DNA of 64,000 nucleotides from Eledone cirrhosa. Its lineage: Eukaryota; Mollusca; Cephalopoda; Octopoda; Eledonidae. The notes below the pieces were generated by a model that made no database searches, was not told the origin of the DNA, and worked only from the letters and a program-made list of their open reading frames with translations. Shown here piece after piece: positions 46,556 through 57,699 of this stretch (its first letter is position 1; each line of letters starts with the position of its first letter). The stretch is from contig OZ024744.1 of assembly GCA_964016885.1 (NCBI GenBank), forward strand, positions 68,600,278 to 68,664,277, given 5' to 3'. The translations under genes and the position numbers were made by a program.

Positions 46556-46596
46556 TATATATATATACATATATATATATATATTTATATATATAC

Positions 46597-47100
46597 TAGC
46601 TGAGGTACCTGGCTTCGCCCAGGAGAATAGTTAAGAGAAGACGGATAAAAGAGAAAACGACTGTATTGGGTGTGTTGTCTGGTATGAGGTGAGACAGTAA
46701 TGTGTGTGTGTATGAGAGAGACATAAACAAAACAATCATAACACTTCCTTATTAGGCTGAGGGAGTAAAATACCGATTAAATGGTAGCATTGGCCTTGGA
46801 TTTTAAATGTTATGAAATACCAAAGTCAGTATGATCTTTTTCAGTTCCAAAGGATGTCATCTGAAACACTGTAATATACCGCATAACATTGCTTCTGAAG
46901 TGTTTAGCCTCGTTAGTACGGACTGTAGTATACGGATAAAAGCTAGAGGGTAGATTAATTTCAAATAGTATCAATTTTTCTTTGTTCTTTAAAATCAAAG
47001 ACTGTAAAACTACTTTATAAAAGCTAACACAATATTGTTAAACTTTCCTATAGATTAAAGTACCGATAGTTTAAGCCATTTCTAGACTTTCGTGGGACCT
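46597..47100 (-). mobile_element. Possible Helitron, 3' end only (minus strand)
   Basis: On the minus strand a hairpin (cctgg/ccagg) is followed by 'tacctcag' and CTAG, then T. This is the Helitron 3' signature. The 5' end was not located; the right limit is a guess. Confidence 0.45.
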
Positions 47101-47262
47101 TACTCTCTCTCTCTGAATATCGAACACTTTAATTGTATCTCTCTCTGTATAACGGCATATCTCTCTCTTTCAGCCTCTCCCTCTGTGTCTCTCGCTCTTT
47201 AGATGTGTGTGTATGTATTTGCGTGTGTGTGCATCTGCGTGTGCGTGTATGCGTGTGTTTTT

Positions 47263-47264
<2 letters not shown>

Positions 47265-47308
<44 letters not shown>
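47265..47308. repeat. (TA)n microsatellite
   Basis: Simple repeat. Confidence 0.9.
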
Positions 47309-47309
<1 letters not shown>

Positions 47310-47344
47310 GGCGAGTTGTGTGGTTGCATTTAAGTATAATGAAA

Positions 47345-47523
47345 AGTAAAAGTTACGGGGGAAAGAGAGGAGATGGAACCAGATGGACCATAACGCACCA
47401 ATGTAGAGTGGGTAATCGGAACAAGTATGACCCCGACGGCAGAGCTCAAGCCCTTTCGACGCCTAATCCAGAATTAGCCGTCGAAACGGCTTGAGCTCTG
47501 CCGTCGGGGTCATACTTGTTCCT
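47345..47523. repeat. Palindromic repeat, copy 1
   Basis: 'accagatggaccataacgca', then inverted arms of about 43 bp ('gaccccgacggcagagctca' against 'tgagctctgccgtcggggtc') around a 17-nt loop 'cctaatccagaattagc'. Confidence 0.85.
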
Positions 47524-47549
47524 ATATATATATATATATATATATATAT

Positions 47550-47714
47550 AACGAAGGAAATGTGGTAAGGAACCAGGTGGACCATAACGCACCAAAGTAC
47601 TCAATACTTGGGGTAGTAGAGTGGGTAATAGGAACCAGTAAGACCCCGACAGCTGAGCTCAAGCCGTTTCGACGTCGAAACGGCTTGAGCTCAGCTGTCG
47701 GGGTCTTACTGGTT

Positions 47715-47722
<8 letters not shown>
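47550..47722. repeat. Palindromic repeat, copy 2, perfect 92-bp palindrome
   Basis: Leader 'aaccaggtggaccataacgc', then 47628-47719 is a perfect palindrome with no spacer, centred on 'gacgtc'. Arms include 'ctgagctcaagccgtttcg'. Frames through it read the same on both strands. Confidence 0.9.

Positions 47723-47800
<78 letters not shown>
47716..47800. repeat. (TA)n microsatellite
   Basis: Follows the palindrome. Confidence 0.95.
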
Positions 47801-47801
<1 letters not shown>

Positions 47802-47913
47802 GTTTGTATATGTATAATAGAGCCAAAACAATGCAGGTATGGACATAGAATAAAGAATGCAAATGCAAAAGATATTGTTGACAATTATTCTTTTACCTTA
47901 GATTTATTTAAAT

Positions 47914-47951
47914 GTCCTTAATTTTCGAGATAATATCTCTTCTTCGGAGGG
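47914..47951 (-). repeat. Degenerate hammerhead-like motif
   Basis: Minus strand CCGAAGA, stem II GAGA/TCTC, GAAA, with stem I CCT/AGG. U4 changed to C. Probably an inactive relic of a Penelope arm. Confidence 0.5.
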
Positions 47952-48254
47952 AAATAAAGCGGTTAAACCAGTGTTCTAAATAGCTTGCCAAGTCATGCTG
48001 ACAGGAAATGGTATAGAGTATCTGTTCTCTAATGTTAAAGAGTTAAGGTTAGGTGGATAAAGAGTAGTCTCCCTTTAAAAAGTTTTTTTTTGTACATGCC
48101 TGTTTAAGTGTGTGGGAGAATGCATGAAGGTGTAAGTATGTGAGTGTGTGTGTGTGAGAGAGAAAAAGTGGAGGTGTAAGTGTGTGTGTGTGTGCGTGCG
48201 TGTGTGTGTGTGTGTTGGGGGTGTGTGTGTAAATATGGGGATAGATGCTATATC

Positions 48255-49085
48255 AAGTTATAAATTGGGTGTTGAGTTCTAGTCTATTATTGATAGGTGG
48301 TTGTGTTTTGTCTATAATTAGTGCTTCCTTAATTCTAAGATTGCCGAGGTTTCTTTCCTTAGTTTCTATCCTAACTGTTATGGTTTTGTCGGTGTTTTTG
48401 CATTTAACTAGGTGTTTCTTAAATGAGGAAGCGTTAGTATTGAGGTGGTCTTTTATTCTTATGTGGAGTGGTCTGGTGGTGCTACCTACGTAGAAGTTGC
48501 TGCATTTGTCACACTCTAGTCTGTATACGACGTAAGCCTGGTGGCATAGGTCTGTGTCGTTGATGGGGCAGTTGGCTAGCCTGCAGCAGTTATCATGTCT
48601 GGTGGAGTGTCTTTTGGTTAGCTGTCCGCGTAGAGAAGGACCTGAGTGGGCCAGTTGGATATCTAGTCCCTCTCGTCTGATAGCTCTGCGGATGGCTGTT
48701 GTTGTTTCGTCACTGAAGTGTGGGAGCTTCAGGAGGCAAGTGTTAGTGCCTCGGGTGTGGTGTCCTCTGTTCTTTCTGGCACGGTTTGTGGTGGATCTCG
48801 TGGTGGATGTTCAGTTTGAGTACTTCCAGGAAATGTGTGGTGTGTGTCTCGGTCTCTAGCGTCGGTGCATTTGTTCCGCATACGTGTTAGTTCGTTCCTT
48901 ATGTATCCGAACTTAGCGCCGGCTGGGAGGGCCGATCTGAAATGTACGAACATGCTGGCGGCTTTTTTATAGAAGCAGATGTGGATGTTACCTTCCTCTG
49001 TTACCCTGAGTTGGAAGTCCAGTAGGGATAGGGATCCGCGGTCATCGAGGTGTTCATGCTGAACTTTATATTGGCGTCCATGCTG
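48255..49085 (-). pseudogene. PLE-4: Penelope-like C-terminus with a distinct GIY-YIG nuclease
   Basis: Minus strand, from high to low coordinate: 'HLDDRGSLSLLDFQLRVTEE', 'ICFYKKAASMFVHFRSALPA', 'GYIRNELTRMRNKCTD' (end of the RT region), a frame break near 48730, then 'RREGLDIQLAHSGPSLRGQL' and a Cys-rich 'CCRLANCPINDTDLC'. The GIY-YIG core follows: 'AYVVYRLECDKCSNFYVGST' and 'RPLHIRIKDHLNTNASSF', ending 'LELNTQFIT' and stop at about 48258. The YVG.T.R.L..R..dH core differs from the YIGATST type in PLE-2 and PLE-3, so a different PLE lineage is present. RT motifs A-C are gone. An inverted arm with a plus-strand hammerhead core lies just upstream (49205-49440). Confidence 0.8.
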
Positions 49086-49139
49086 GCATGTTTTTTTTTA
49101 TATTGGCGTCGATGCGTCCATGTTTTTTTATATATGTGA

Positions 49140-49440
49140 ATTTATTTATATTTCTCTTAGGTCAGAATTGTTTGTTTGGGTGTTGTTGTTATTCCATTCA
49201 TTTTTTTCTGTACACACACACAAACGCATGCGCAGAAAAGAAGACAAAAATAAATAAATAAATAAACAGATTAAATAAAGATAGCGTAAATATACAATAC
49301 AACAGTAGGAATATAATAGCACCACTGACGATGTTGCAGATGTGCAACGAAAGAACTTTGTAAGACTATATATATGCGTTTATATCTATATTATATCTGT
49401 AATTTTGACCGTTGGTCAGTCAATGGTAAACATTGAGGAC
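49140..49440 (+). mobile_element. Penelope-type arm with hammerhead core, copy 3
   Basis: Shares 'acgcatgcgcag', 'gatgttgcagatgtgcaacg' and 'gttggtcagtcaatggtaaa' with 25710-26060 and 45835-46040. Core at 49325-49351: CTGACGA, T, GTTGC-AGATGT-GCAAC, GAA. Possible stem III AG/CT with loop AA. It is on the strand opposite the PLE-4 coding remnant. Confidence 0.7.
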
Positions 49441-49675
49441 CGAATGAATTAACTCACAGGTTCAAAACCCATTTAGGCCAAACTTTTGTGCCTCGAAATC
49501 ATGAAACGCCCCCCTACCCTATTTTTCCATTTTTCAATATACTACTGATTTTGATATCAGTCGATTACTAAAAAATTGATTAACAATATTCCAAAGATAC
49601 CATTGCAGGCAGCTGAGAGTATAAATACATTCCTTGAAAGGAAATACATAAATGTTCTTTTTTATAAATAAGGAA

Positions 49676-50105
49676 GGCGCATGGCTTGGTGGTTAGAGCA
49701 TTGGTCTTGCAATTGAAAGGTTGTGAGTTCAATTCTCGGACCGGGTGATGTGTTGTTTCCTTGAGCAAGACACTTTATTTCACATTGCTCCAGTTTACTC
49801 AGCTGTAGAAATGAGATGATAGAACTGGGGTCCCTATCATTCCACTGCAAAGTGGTCGTGGAGGTGCCACGGCAAAAAAAGCACCTAGCCCACATTGTAA
49901 AAGTGGACATGTAAAAAAGCGCCACAGAAAAAAGCACCCAGCACTCACTGTAAATGAGGTTGGTGTTAGGAAGGGCATCCAGCTGTAGAAATCAAACCAG
50001 AATCAGTTCCTGTATGAGCAAGACAAGGTCAGCTGACCGGACACTGCCCACAACATGACAACCCGTCTAACCCATGCTAGCGTGGAAGAAGACGTAAAAC
50101 GGTGC
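49676..50105 (+). mobile_element. Long tRNA-headed SINE
   Basis: tRNA-like head 'gcatggcttggtggttagag' and 'ggttgtgagttcaattctcg', then 'ttgagcaagacactttattt', 'aaagtggtcgtggaggtgcc' and a tail 'taacccatgctagcgtggaa'. This tail is a hallmark of a widespread cephalopod SINE. About 430 bp. Confidence 0.8.
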
Positions 50106-50509
50106 TGCTGAAGGACCAGTTGAGACCAGACGATACCAGCTATTATGAACAAGAGCAACTCTGTCTATCCAAAGAGTGGTCTTATCTGGAAGAAAGTGGC
50201 AATTATATCATTTCAAAGCTTTCCAATTTTCTCTTTATTGAAACGGACAGAATAAATGTTGATATCTAACTTGATGTCCCCTCCGCTTTGTGAGCTTAGA
50301 GACAATGGAAGAGGATTTTCATGACTATATAAGAGGGTATATTTATTAGTAAATGGTAAAATATATACAACAAATGAGTAAGTGAATTGGTGTAGATGGT
50401 TTCCAGTCCAGTCAGACTGCAACTACAAATAAAAAAATTGTTAGTTTGCTTTGTAACAATAGCATATCTAAGTTTTTGGATAAATCAACTTACTTTAACT
50501 TTGACCTCA

Positions 50510-51565
50510 TTTCAATGGAACCCTTGAACTTCAAGGAGTCTAGCTAACTTTTTGACGTGAGGCTGAATTTTCGTAAGATGTAGCCAGTGATCTCCACGTG
50601 AAATTACATTGCAGCGGTTGCGAGACTTACTGTGTAGTCTGCAAACAGCACCAAACCTCCTCTCGACTAAGTATGAGCTTGGAAAAGGCAGAGCAAATCT
50701 CTTAGCCTCTGCTTGTAGGAGTGGAAATCGACGCTGAATGTCCTCTTGTATTAAAAAAAAGGGGTTCACCTATTTTGGGAAATCTAATTTTGATCATGTC
50801 ATCTGCTTGAAGTTCAATGAATTCTTCCTGAAATTTGACGTCCAAATCATCGACGTTAGCTATGAAGGGATCTGCTACCCATATTGGGATGTCCATCTGC
50901 AAAAGGTCGACAAACCGTTCTCTTATGTTGCCTTGTAGTGCACGGAGGTGCGCAGTATAAATTTGGAGTTGGTCATCGCTTACAATGTTTTGAACATTGG
51001 CGACACTAGGAAAATTATAGAATTCACGTCAACAAAGATTCCTTTCGATGACATTCAATTTGGCCAGGAATGTTTTCACAGCATTCCTTGCTTTAAGCAA
51101 GATGATCTTCTTCCCCTGGAAAGCCATAATGACACTATTGCATTTGTCAAAGATGTTAGCGAGGTAGGCGCAGTCTTGCCTCACATCGAGTGTTTTCTTG
51201 TACAGTTCTGTGTTGCGTCCTCGAAGAAACTCAATGATAGAGTCGAACAGTTCAAAGAAGTGAGTAAGGCACTTGCTCTTTGAAAGCCACCTCACTTCAT
51301 TATGAAAGAGCAACTTGACGAATTCTTCGCACAGTTGCCGAAAAATTCGTTCATCGAGGGAATGGCGTTTGATAAAATTGATGACATCAATGGCCACCTG
51401 CAAGGACTTGCTTAGCGGCTCACTGAGTTTCTTCGCAGCCAAGTGTTGTCGATGAATGACACAATGAACAGCAAATACAGATAGATTTTTTTCTCTTCAG
51501 AAGAGTGACGAAACCTTTATGTTGGCCGACCATTGCTCTTGTGTCGCCCGTAGCACATGATACAA
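50510..51565 (-). pseudogene. hAT-superfamily transposase remnant (ZBED/SCAND3-like)
   Basis: Minus strand, N to C: 'GDTRAMVGQHKGFVTLLK' (about 51500-51560), then in frame 51029-51442 'AAKKLSEPLSKSLQVAIDV', 'FRQLCEEFVKLLFHNEVRWL', 'SKSKCLTHFFELFDSIIEFL', 'YLANIFDKCNSVIMAFQGK'. After frame breaks come 'VDDLDVKFQEEFIELQAD' (about 50800-50850) and the dimerisation region 'FALPFPSSYLVERRFGAVCR' (about 50640-50700) to the stop at about 50513. These blocks match hAT transposases of the kind domesticated in vertebrates as SCAND3/ZBED5-like genes. The N-terminal BED finger and catalytic start are missing, cut by a minisatellite at 51565. Dead copy. Confidence 0.85.
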
Positions 51566-51995
51566 TGTGTGTTGTATGTAGTCCTAGATGTATGTATTAC
51601 CTGCTTGTGTGTTGTATGTGATCCTAGATGTGTGTATTACCTGCTTATGTGTTGTATGTAGTCCTAGATGTATCTATTGCCTACTTATGTATTGCATGTG
51701 GTCCTAGCTGTATGTATTACCTGCTTGTGTCGTCCTAGATGTGTGTATTACCTGCTTATATGCTGTATGTAGTCCTAGATGTATGTATTACCTGCTTATA
51801 TATTGCATGTGGTCCCAGCTACATGTATTACCTGCTTGTGTGTTGCATGTGGTTCTAGATGTGTGTATTACCTGCTTATGTGTTGTATATGGTCTTAGAT
51901 GTGTGTATTACCTGCTTATGTGTTGTATGTGGTGCTAGATGTGTGTATTATCTGATTATGTGTTGAATGTGGTTCTAGATGTGTGTGCTACCCGT
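51565..51995. repeat. About 40-bp minisatellite
   Basis: About 10 units built on 'gatgtgtgtattacctgctt' and 'atgtgttgtatgtggtccta'. It begins inside the transposase remnant. Confidence 0.9.
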
Positions 51996-51999
51996 TTCT

Positions 52000-52440
52000 G
52001 TGTTTTTTCTTTTCTTTTTTTGTTTGTAATATTATTTATACAATAGGGAATGAAATAGATCTACATAGTGTTATCTCGTTACGGTTGAGTCAATAATTTC
52101 AGACATGAAATACATTGTTATCGGTGAAGGAAAGACATGATTCTAATTGGCTGCGCTCAAAGTGTCCTTGACCCAGTTTACTGTGGGTTTTTTCCATTTT
52201 TAGGATCTCAATTGCTGGTTAATGTCTAAACACGCCTGCACACCTGCTTACAGCTGCGGTCAGACCATAGTTATGCTGTCTGCATGCTCATTCAAATGCA
52301 TTCACACTGGCTGTCTCAGAGACAAACAAATATGGCTTATAAAATTTACCAAAGTAAAGAGTCTTCCAGTGCCCCTAGCACCTCCCTGACGCCTCCTTGC
52401 TCCAAAACGCCGCCCTGGAGTTGCAAAACGCCCCCTGGGG
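52000..52440. other. No recognisable feature
   Basis: Mixed composition, no long frame. Nothing supported. Confidence 0.4.
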
Positions 52441-52449
52441 TACATTTAT

Positions 52450-52740
52450 GTATGTATGTATGTATGTATCTTTGTAGAGATGCGTGGACCTGTAGGTAAT
52501 AGTCGCATATTTGTAAGAGTGTATATGAGCCAGTGTGAGTGTGTGTGTGTACGTGCACCCACTGTAGGATAAGGGCTTGTTTGTGTGTATATATATATAT
52601 GTATATATATATATATACATATGTATGTGTGTTTGCGAGCGAGTCTGTTTTTGTGCCTGTATATATGGACACGTGTGTGCATGTGCGTGTCTATGTATAT
52701 GTATGTACGTGTTTGCGTATACCAGTAGATATACACGTAT
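52450..52740 (+). repeat. Direct repeat, left copy, flanking PLE-3
   Basis: 'gtatgtatctttgtagagat', 'gtgcacccactgtaggataa', 'gagcgagtctgtttttgtgc', 'gcgtataccagtagat'. About 280 bp. Recurs at 57335-57607 in the same orientation. Confidence 0.85.
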
Positions 52741-52879
52741 GCATGTGTGTGCGCCTGTGTGCATCTGCGTGTGTGTGTGAGAGAGCTGATGTACGTGGGC
52801 ATCTAAGCAGGCGTCTGTGGACGCGTATGTCTATAGCTTTATGGGTTCTCTTTGGGTGCGTATGTATAGCGGGAGTATA

Positions 52880-52923
52880 TGCGTACGGATGTTGTTATTT
52901 ATATGATTGTGTGCGTGTGTGTA

Positions 52924-52954
<31 letters not shown>

Positions 52955-52985
52955 GTGTGTGTGTGTGTGAGTGCGCGCGTGGACG
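52880..52985. repeat. (TG)n/(TA)n microsatellite
   Basis: Simple repeat. Confidence 0.9.
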
Positions 52986-53369
52986 TGTGAACTACCAAAC
53001 CCAGCAGGGATTCATTGAAGTGTGGCAGGAAAAAGGACAGCTGATGGTCAGTTTGACAGTACCTGTTGGCCAAAATTTATGATGACGTAGAAGAACAACA
53101 GCCAATAGCAGGACGAGCGAAGAGGATGTTTTTTGACGCTAACACCCCAGTGAGAAAATTTGATCCGAAGTCATTAGAAGTGTCCGACGAACCTGCAGTA
53201 CCAGAATCAGACAGATCCACACAATGATCGTGTCTCGAGCTGTCTGGCGGCGAAACAATTGTAACACACAATAAATTGAGTTCAGATGCATCACTGATTT
53301 TTCGTTTCATATTATATCACACTCTGCTCTGTAAGAACATAGAGTGCTCAACCGGCATACCGCCTATGG

Positions 53370-53390
53370 AAGCTTCTTAGCTACCATCAG
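53370..53390 (-). repeat. Hammerhead 5' half upstream of PLE-3
   Basis: Minus strand CTGATGG, T, AGCT-AAGA-AGCT, T: the same stem II and loop as the ribozymes at 32135 and 32691. The GAA and stem III are missing and A9 is changed to G. Confidence 0.6.
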
Positions 53391-53433
53391 ACACACATAT
53401 ATATTACGCTCCTCCACAAGTAGAGCGCTTACA

Positions 53434-56254
53434 GCGATTCGCCATGGAAAAATTCAATTACTCTTCCTCTTTAAAGGACATCCTGATACCGTCTCACAAC
53501 ACGTACATGTGTTTACTGATACACCACACCAACTCTTTCGTTAGACGCATGAGATGGCGCGCATTTCACCAAGACAGAAGGACACAACAAGACGCACCCG
53601 ATAATCCTCAGGACCACCTAAGGCGGATCTTTAGATCTAGACGACACCCACCACATAACGCACAGCTGGAAGAATTTGAGACCCGTATCATCAACATAGT
53701 CCGAAACATCAAGTTCCGAAGGAGTAATACACGACATGCGGATTACCTCCGGAGTTTAAGCTCCACAATCAAAAGCATGGAAGAATGCCAGGATTTACTT
53801 GTGCCCTCGAACAAAACTGGTAATGTATACATGCTTGACCGTCTTACATACAACGACTGCATCGGGAAAGAGATTAGGAAAATTACAGGACCACAGGACA
53901 GGACAACTTAGATAACATTAATGCCACGACCAAAAAGAAATAATGACCGGGCTAGGAATAGATGATAGGGCCGAAATATATGTACCTAGAAAACCTTGGA
54001 TATCCATTAAGGATCATAAATTAGACTTTAGTACTAATCTACCGGTTAGGTTAATAACACCCTCCAAATCAGACATAGGTAGGACCAGCAAGAATATCAT
54101 AGACAGGATACTACCGGTACTTAGGAACAAAACTAGGCTTAGCTTATGGACCTCCACTAAGGAGGTAATTGGCTGGTTCTCGCTAATAGATAGCAAACAG
54201 CAGGTACATTTTATTCAATTAGACATAGCGAATTACTACGCGTCAGTATCTCCTGTAATAGTGAACAAGGCCCTCATGAGCGCCATGGTCAAGTCCAACC
54301 TCACTAGGGAGGAGGCTAGCCTCATAGTAGCAGCTAGAAAGACGCTAATTAGATTAGAAGACAAGTTATGGGAGAGGAGGGACAGACCCGACAGTTTCGA
54401 TATTACCATGGGGTCGAGCGACTCGGCGCAGGTGACCGATCTGGTGGGGATCTATGATAGAGGAGATATATCATCTATCTCCTCCATAGATTAGCGGAGG
54501 AAATCCTAGGAGTCGGCGGAGGAATATACATGGACGACGCACTTTTTACCTTCCGTTCCCTAAACCCCAGCCAGATGGAGCGTATGAGGAAGCGCATATC
54601 GCACTTTTTTAAGCAACACGGCTTATCCGTGGCGATAGATCCTAAGCACTAAGACGGTGAATTTCCTGGACGTTACCCTAGAAATGAATACGGGCATCCA
54701 CCGACCTTATCACAAGCCCAATGAGAACCTGCAATATGTGAACAGGCAATCGAACCACCCCAGGTCAGTCTTAGAAGCAATAGTTAAAGGGGTATCTAAA
54801 CGCGTATTCACCCTGTCGGCCAACGCAGACGTGTTCAAACAGCACGCCGAATATTATAATGAGGCACTGCGCAGGGCCGGTTACACAATTAGCATAGTGT
54901 ATACCACAGACAGGGAAGAGCCTAGCGCCGAGGCATGTGGATACATCAATAGCTGTGGCACTTCCATAGGTAGAAGAAATGACCCGGTACTAGCCTCCAA
55001 GAACACGAGTAGCAGTACAGTTCACCTTAAAGACACAGGACCGACAATAGGAGAGACGAAGACACACACGGGCGCTAGACCACCCAGTACACGTAGGCAA
55101 AAGCCCGGCACGCACACCACATGCGTCGCGGAAACTAGAACTAGGGACAGGGTAACGACAAGTACGACCGTGGCACCCGCTAAAGGGAACACCCGGCCTG
55201 GTAGCAGTGGTATAGCCCCGACAACAGCACCACATAGCATTAAAGAGACTAACAGTAGAGCCGACAATACAAAACGGAATACCTTAGTAAGTGATAGGCA
55301 TAACCATGACGCCCACATTAGACATACAGATAGAGGCAACATAGGGGACGTAATAATGGGCGGGCAAAACCCGAGACGGACATCAGACCCAAGACACACT
55401 CACACTACTACATACACACACACGAAAGAACAAGACTAGATCTAAGGCCGTTACATGGTTTAACGCGCCGTATTCTAAGCATGTATGCAGCAACGTGCCA
55501 GGGCTTTTTTTCCGAGCGTTAGACGAGTGCTTCCCGACGTCGAACAGATACCAAAAGATTTTCAACCACCACACGGTGAAGTTTTCCTTCTTCACAACAC
55601 CCAACATGGCCAACTACATGGCCAAAGCTAACGCGGCGAAGTAGGGGAACCTCGACCGTCAACCGCGGCGGAAGAATGACCGTCCATCGGAGCCCGAAGG
55701 GCCCCTCGAGGGCCGGTCTTCCAAAAACAACCCGGCCCACGCGGCGGTCGCCACGCTCGCGGAAAGCGATACAATCCAACACCGGGAGGGAACGAGTGGC
55801 GGAGGGGAGACCACCGTGCCGGTGGAACAACACCCTGAGATTCGGGAGAGGGCCCTAGCAGATCAAAGGCCAGGCGTCCGAAATGAACAAAAGAACGACC
55901 GAACAAGTAACTGAAGAGCGGGCCCCCCTGCAGGGAAGATCCCTGACGAAGGGCCTGGTATATAAATGTATGGTTAGCACGCACAATATGAAGCGCACCT
56001 ACATCGGCGCAACATCCACGACCTTGAAATCGCGGATGTATAACCGCACGAACTCTTTCATGGACCGCAGTAAGAGGCACTCTACCAGGCTAGCGGACCT
56101 GGTGTGGGACTTGAAAGACAATGGCACCCCGTACGCCCTTGACTGGAGTATCTTTCAGCACGCGAATGCATACTCGGCTGGAAGTAGAAAGTGTAGCCTA
56201 TGCCTATACGAGGCCATGGAAATAGTCAGACTGAGGATGATGCGGTCAACCTGA
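53434..56254 (+). pseudogene. PLE-3: nearly full-length Penelope-like element ORF, broken
   Basis: Order of blocks on the plus strand: N-terminal 'FETRIINIVRNIKFRRSNT' and 'LVPSNKTGNVYMLDRLTY' (53444-53911). After a frameshift, 'WISIKDHKLDFSTNLPVRLI', 'PSKSDIGRTSKNIIDRI', motif A 'FIQLDIANYYASVSP', motif B 'GSSDSAQVTDLVGIY' (53943-54494). After another, motif C 'GGIYMDDALFTF' (about 54515), where PLEs usually have YRDD, then 'NFLDVTLEMNTGIH' (54660) and 'ALRRAGYTISIVY'. The linker 'VPGLFFRALDECFPTSNRYQ' and 'TVKFSFFTTPNMANYMAKAN' (55490-55640) leads after decay to the GIY-YIG nuclease (55950-56254): 'TYIGATSTTLKSRMYNRTNS', 'TRLADLVWDLKDNGTPYALD', 'CSLCLYEAM'. The Cys knuckle before the nuclease has lost cysteines ('PLQGRSLTKGLVYKC'). 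Both Asp of motif C remain. Inactive because of at least four frame breaks. Confidence 0.85.
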
Positions 56255-56259
56255 AATCG

Positions 56260-56860
56260 GAAATAATCATGACGTGCAGACACCAGAGAAGGTACACACT
56301 CTCCGCATGGAATCCACTGGGAAGCCCAGGCTAAGGGCATGCGGTGGAGCGCACGCCGATCAGAGCGGCGAAACGGGTGCAAGGGATCAGACACCATACC
56401 CTGATTACAGTATATGCCCTCTGGGGTAAACTAAAATAACCTAAGATGCATACCCGACTGTGCACGTCACCTTAGGCAAGAACATCGCCTGAGCCGGGAC
56501 AGGTTGACCCGGATTCTACTGACTTTCAGTCAAATACCTTACACCTATAGGACAACATACCTCAACCACAGTGACATACTCCAATATGGCCGGGCTACAC
56601 ACCCCCATGCATGTGTACCTTTTCAATCGAGAATACATACTCTCCACGTGTTCCATTTTGGAACACATATTATTTGTTCCGTATACAGGCCCAAGTTTAC
56701 TCCCCATATGTACTATATCCCCATACTCCCCATATGTACTATATCCCCATACTCCCCATATGTACTATATCATACGCACACACGTCCCTTCTTTCTTCTC
56801 TCTTCTTTTTATATATCTCTATGTGACGTTATATGTATATTTTTAATATATTGTATATTT
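56260..56860. other. PLE-3 3' flank and small repeats
   Basis: A triplicated 'ccccatatgtactatat' block at about 56701-56770, and no gene. Confidence 0.45.
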
Positions 56861-56869
56861 CTTTTTTAT

Positions 56870-57139
56870 ATGTGTGTATATATGTATGCGTATATGTATA
56901 TATGTGTGTATATATAAATATATATATATATATAAGTATATGTGTATGTGTATGGATGTATGTATATTGTTATATTGTTTATATATGTGCATGTTTACTA
57001 TAAGATACATCCTTTAATGTATGGCGTTTATGTATATTTTAGTATATTTAGGTTTTCTTATATATGTGTATGTATGTGTGTGTATGTACATATGTGTGTG
57101 TGTATGTGTATATATATATATGTGTGTATATATATGTAT

Positions 57140-57200
<61 letters not shown>
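56870..57200. repeat. (TA)n/(TG)n/(CA)n microsatellites
   Basis: Mixed simple repeat. The overlapping Y, V, C-rich frames are not genes. Confidence 0.9.
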
Positions 57201-57201
<1 letters not shown>

Positions 57202-57334
57202 ATGGATGTATATGGTTATATTGTTTATATCTGTGCATGTGTATAACAAGATACATCTTTTCATGTATGACCCATTGTGTAGCTTTATATGACTTTGTGT
57301 GTATATCATATTTGTGTATAGACATATATATGTA

Positions 57335-57457
57335 TGTATGTATCTTTGTAGGCGTGCCTGTAGGTAATAGGCGCATATTTGTAAGAGTGTATATGAGCCA
57401 GTGTGTGTGTGTGTCCGTGCACCCACTGTAGGGTAAGGGCCTGTCTGTGTGTGTATA

Positions 57458-57489
<32 letters not shown>

Positions 57490-57607
57490 CATATATATGT
57501 GTTTGCGAGCGAGTCTGTTTTTGTGCCTGTATATACGGACACGTGTGTGTATGTGCGTGTGCGTGTCTATGTATATGTCTGTACGTGTTTGCGTATACCA
57601 GTAGATC
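57335..57607 (+). repeat. Direct repeat, right copy
   Basis: Same sequence as 52450-52740 ('gtgcacccactgtagggtaa', 'gagcgagtctgtttttgtgc', 'gcgtataccagtagat'). It ends where a SINE fragment begins. Confidence 0.85.
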
Positions 57608-57699
57608 GGCGGGGTTTGAACTCAGATCATATCATTAAGGGACGTAACTCTATGCTTCAAAGCATGGTGTCTGACTCTCTACTGATACTGCCAATCCAT
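57607..57699 (-). mobile_element. SINE head fragment
   Basis: 'cggcggggtttgaactcaga' to 'tactgatactgccaatccat', only the 5' half of the SINE. Confidence 0.85.

Noticed and set aside
53050..53330. Host exon upstream of PLE-3
   Set aside because: The short frames have no recognisable domain or splice context, and the position fits PLE flank better.
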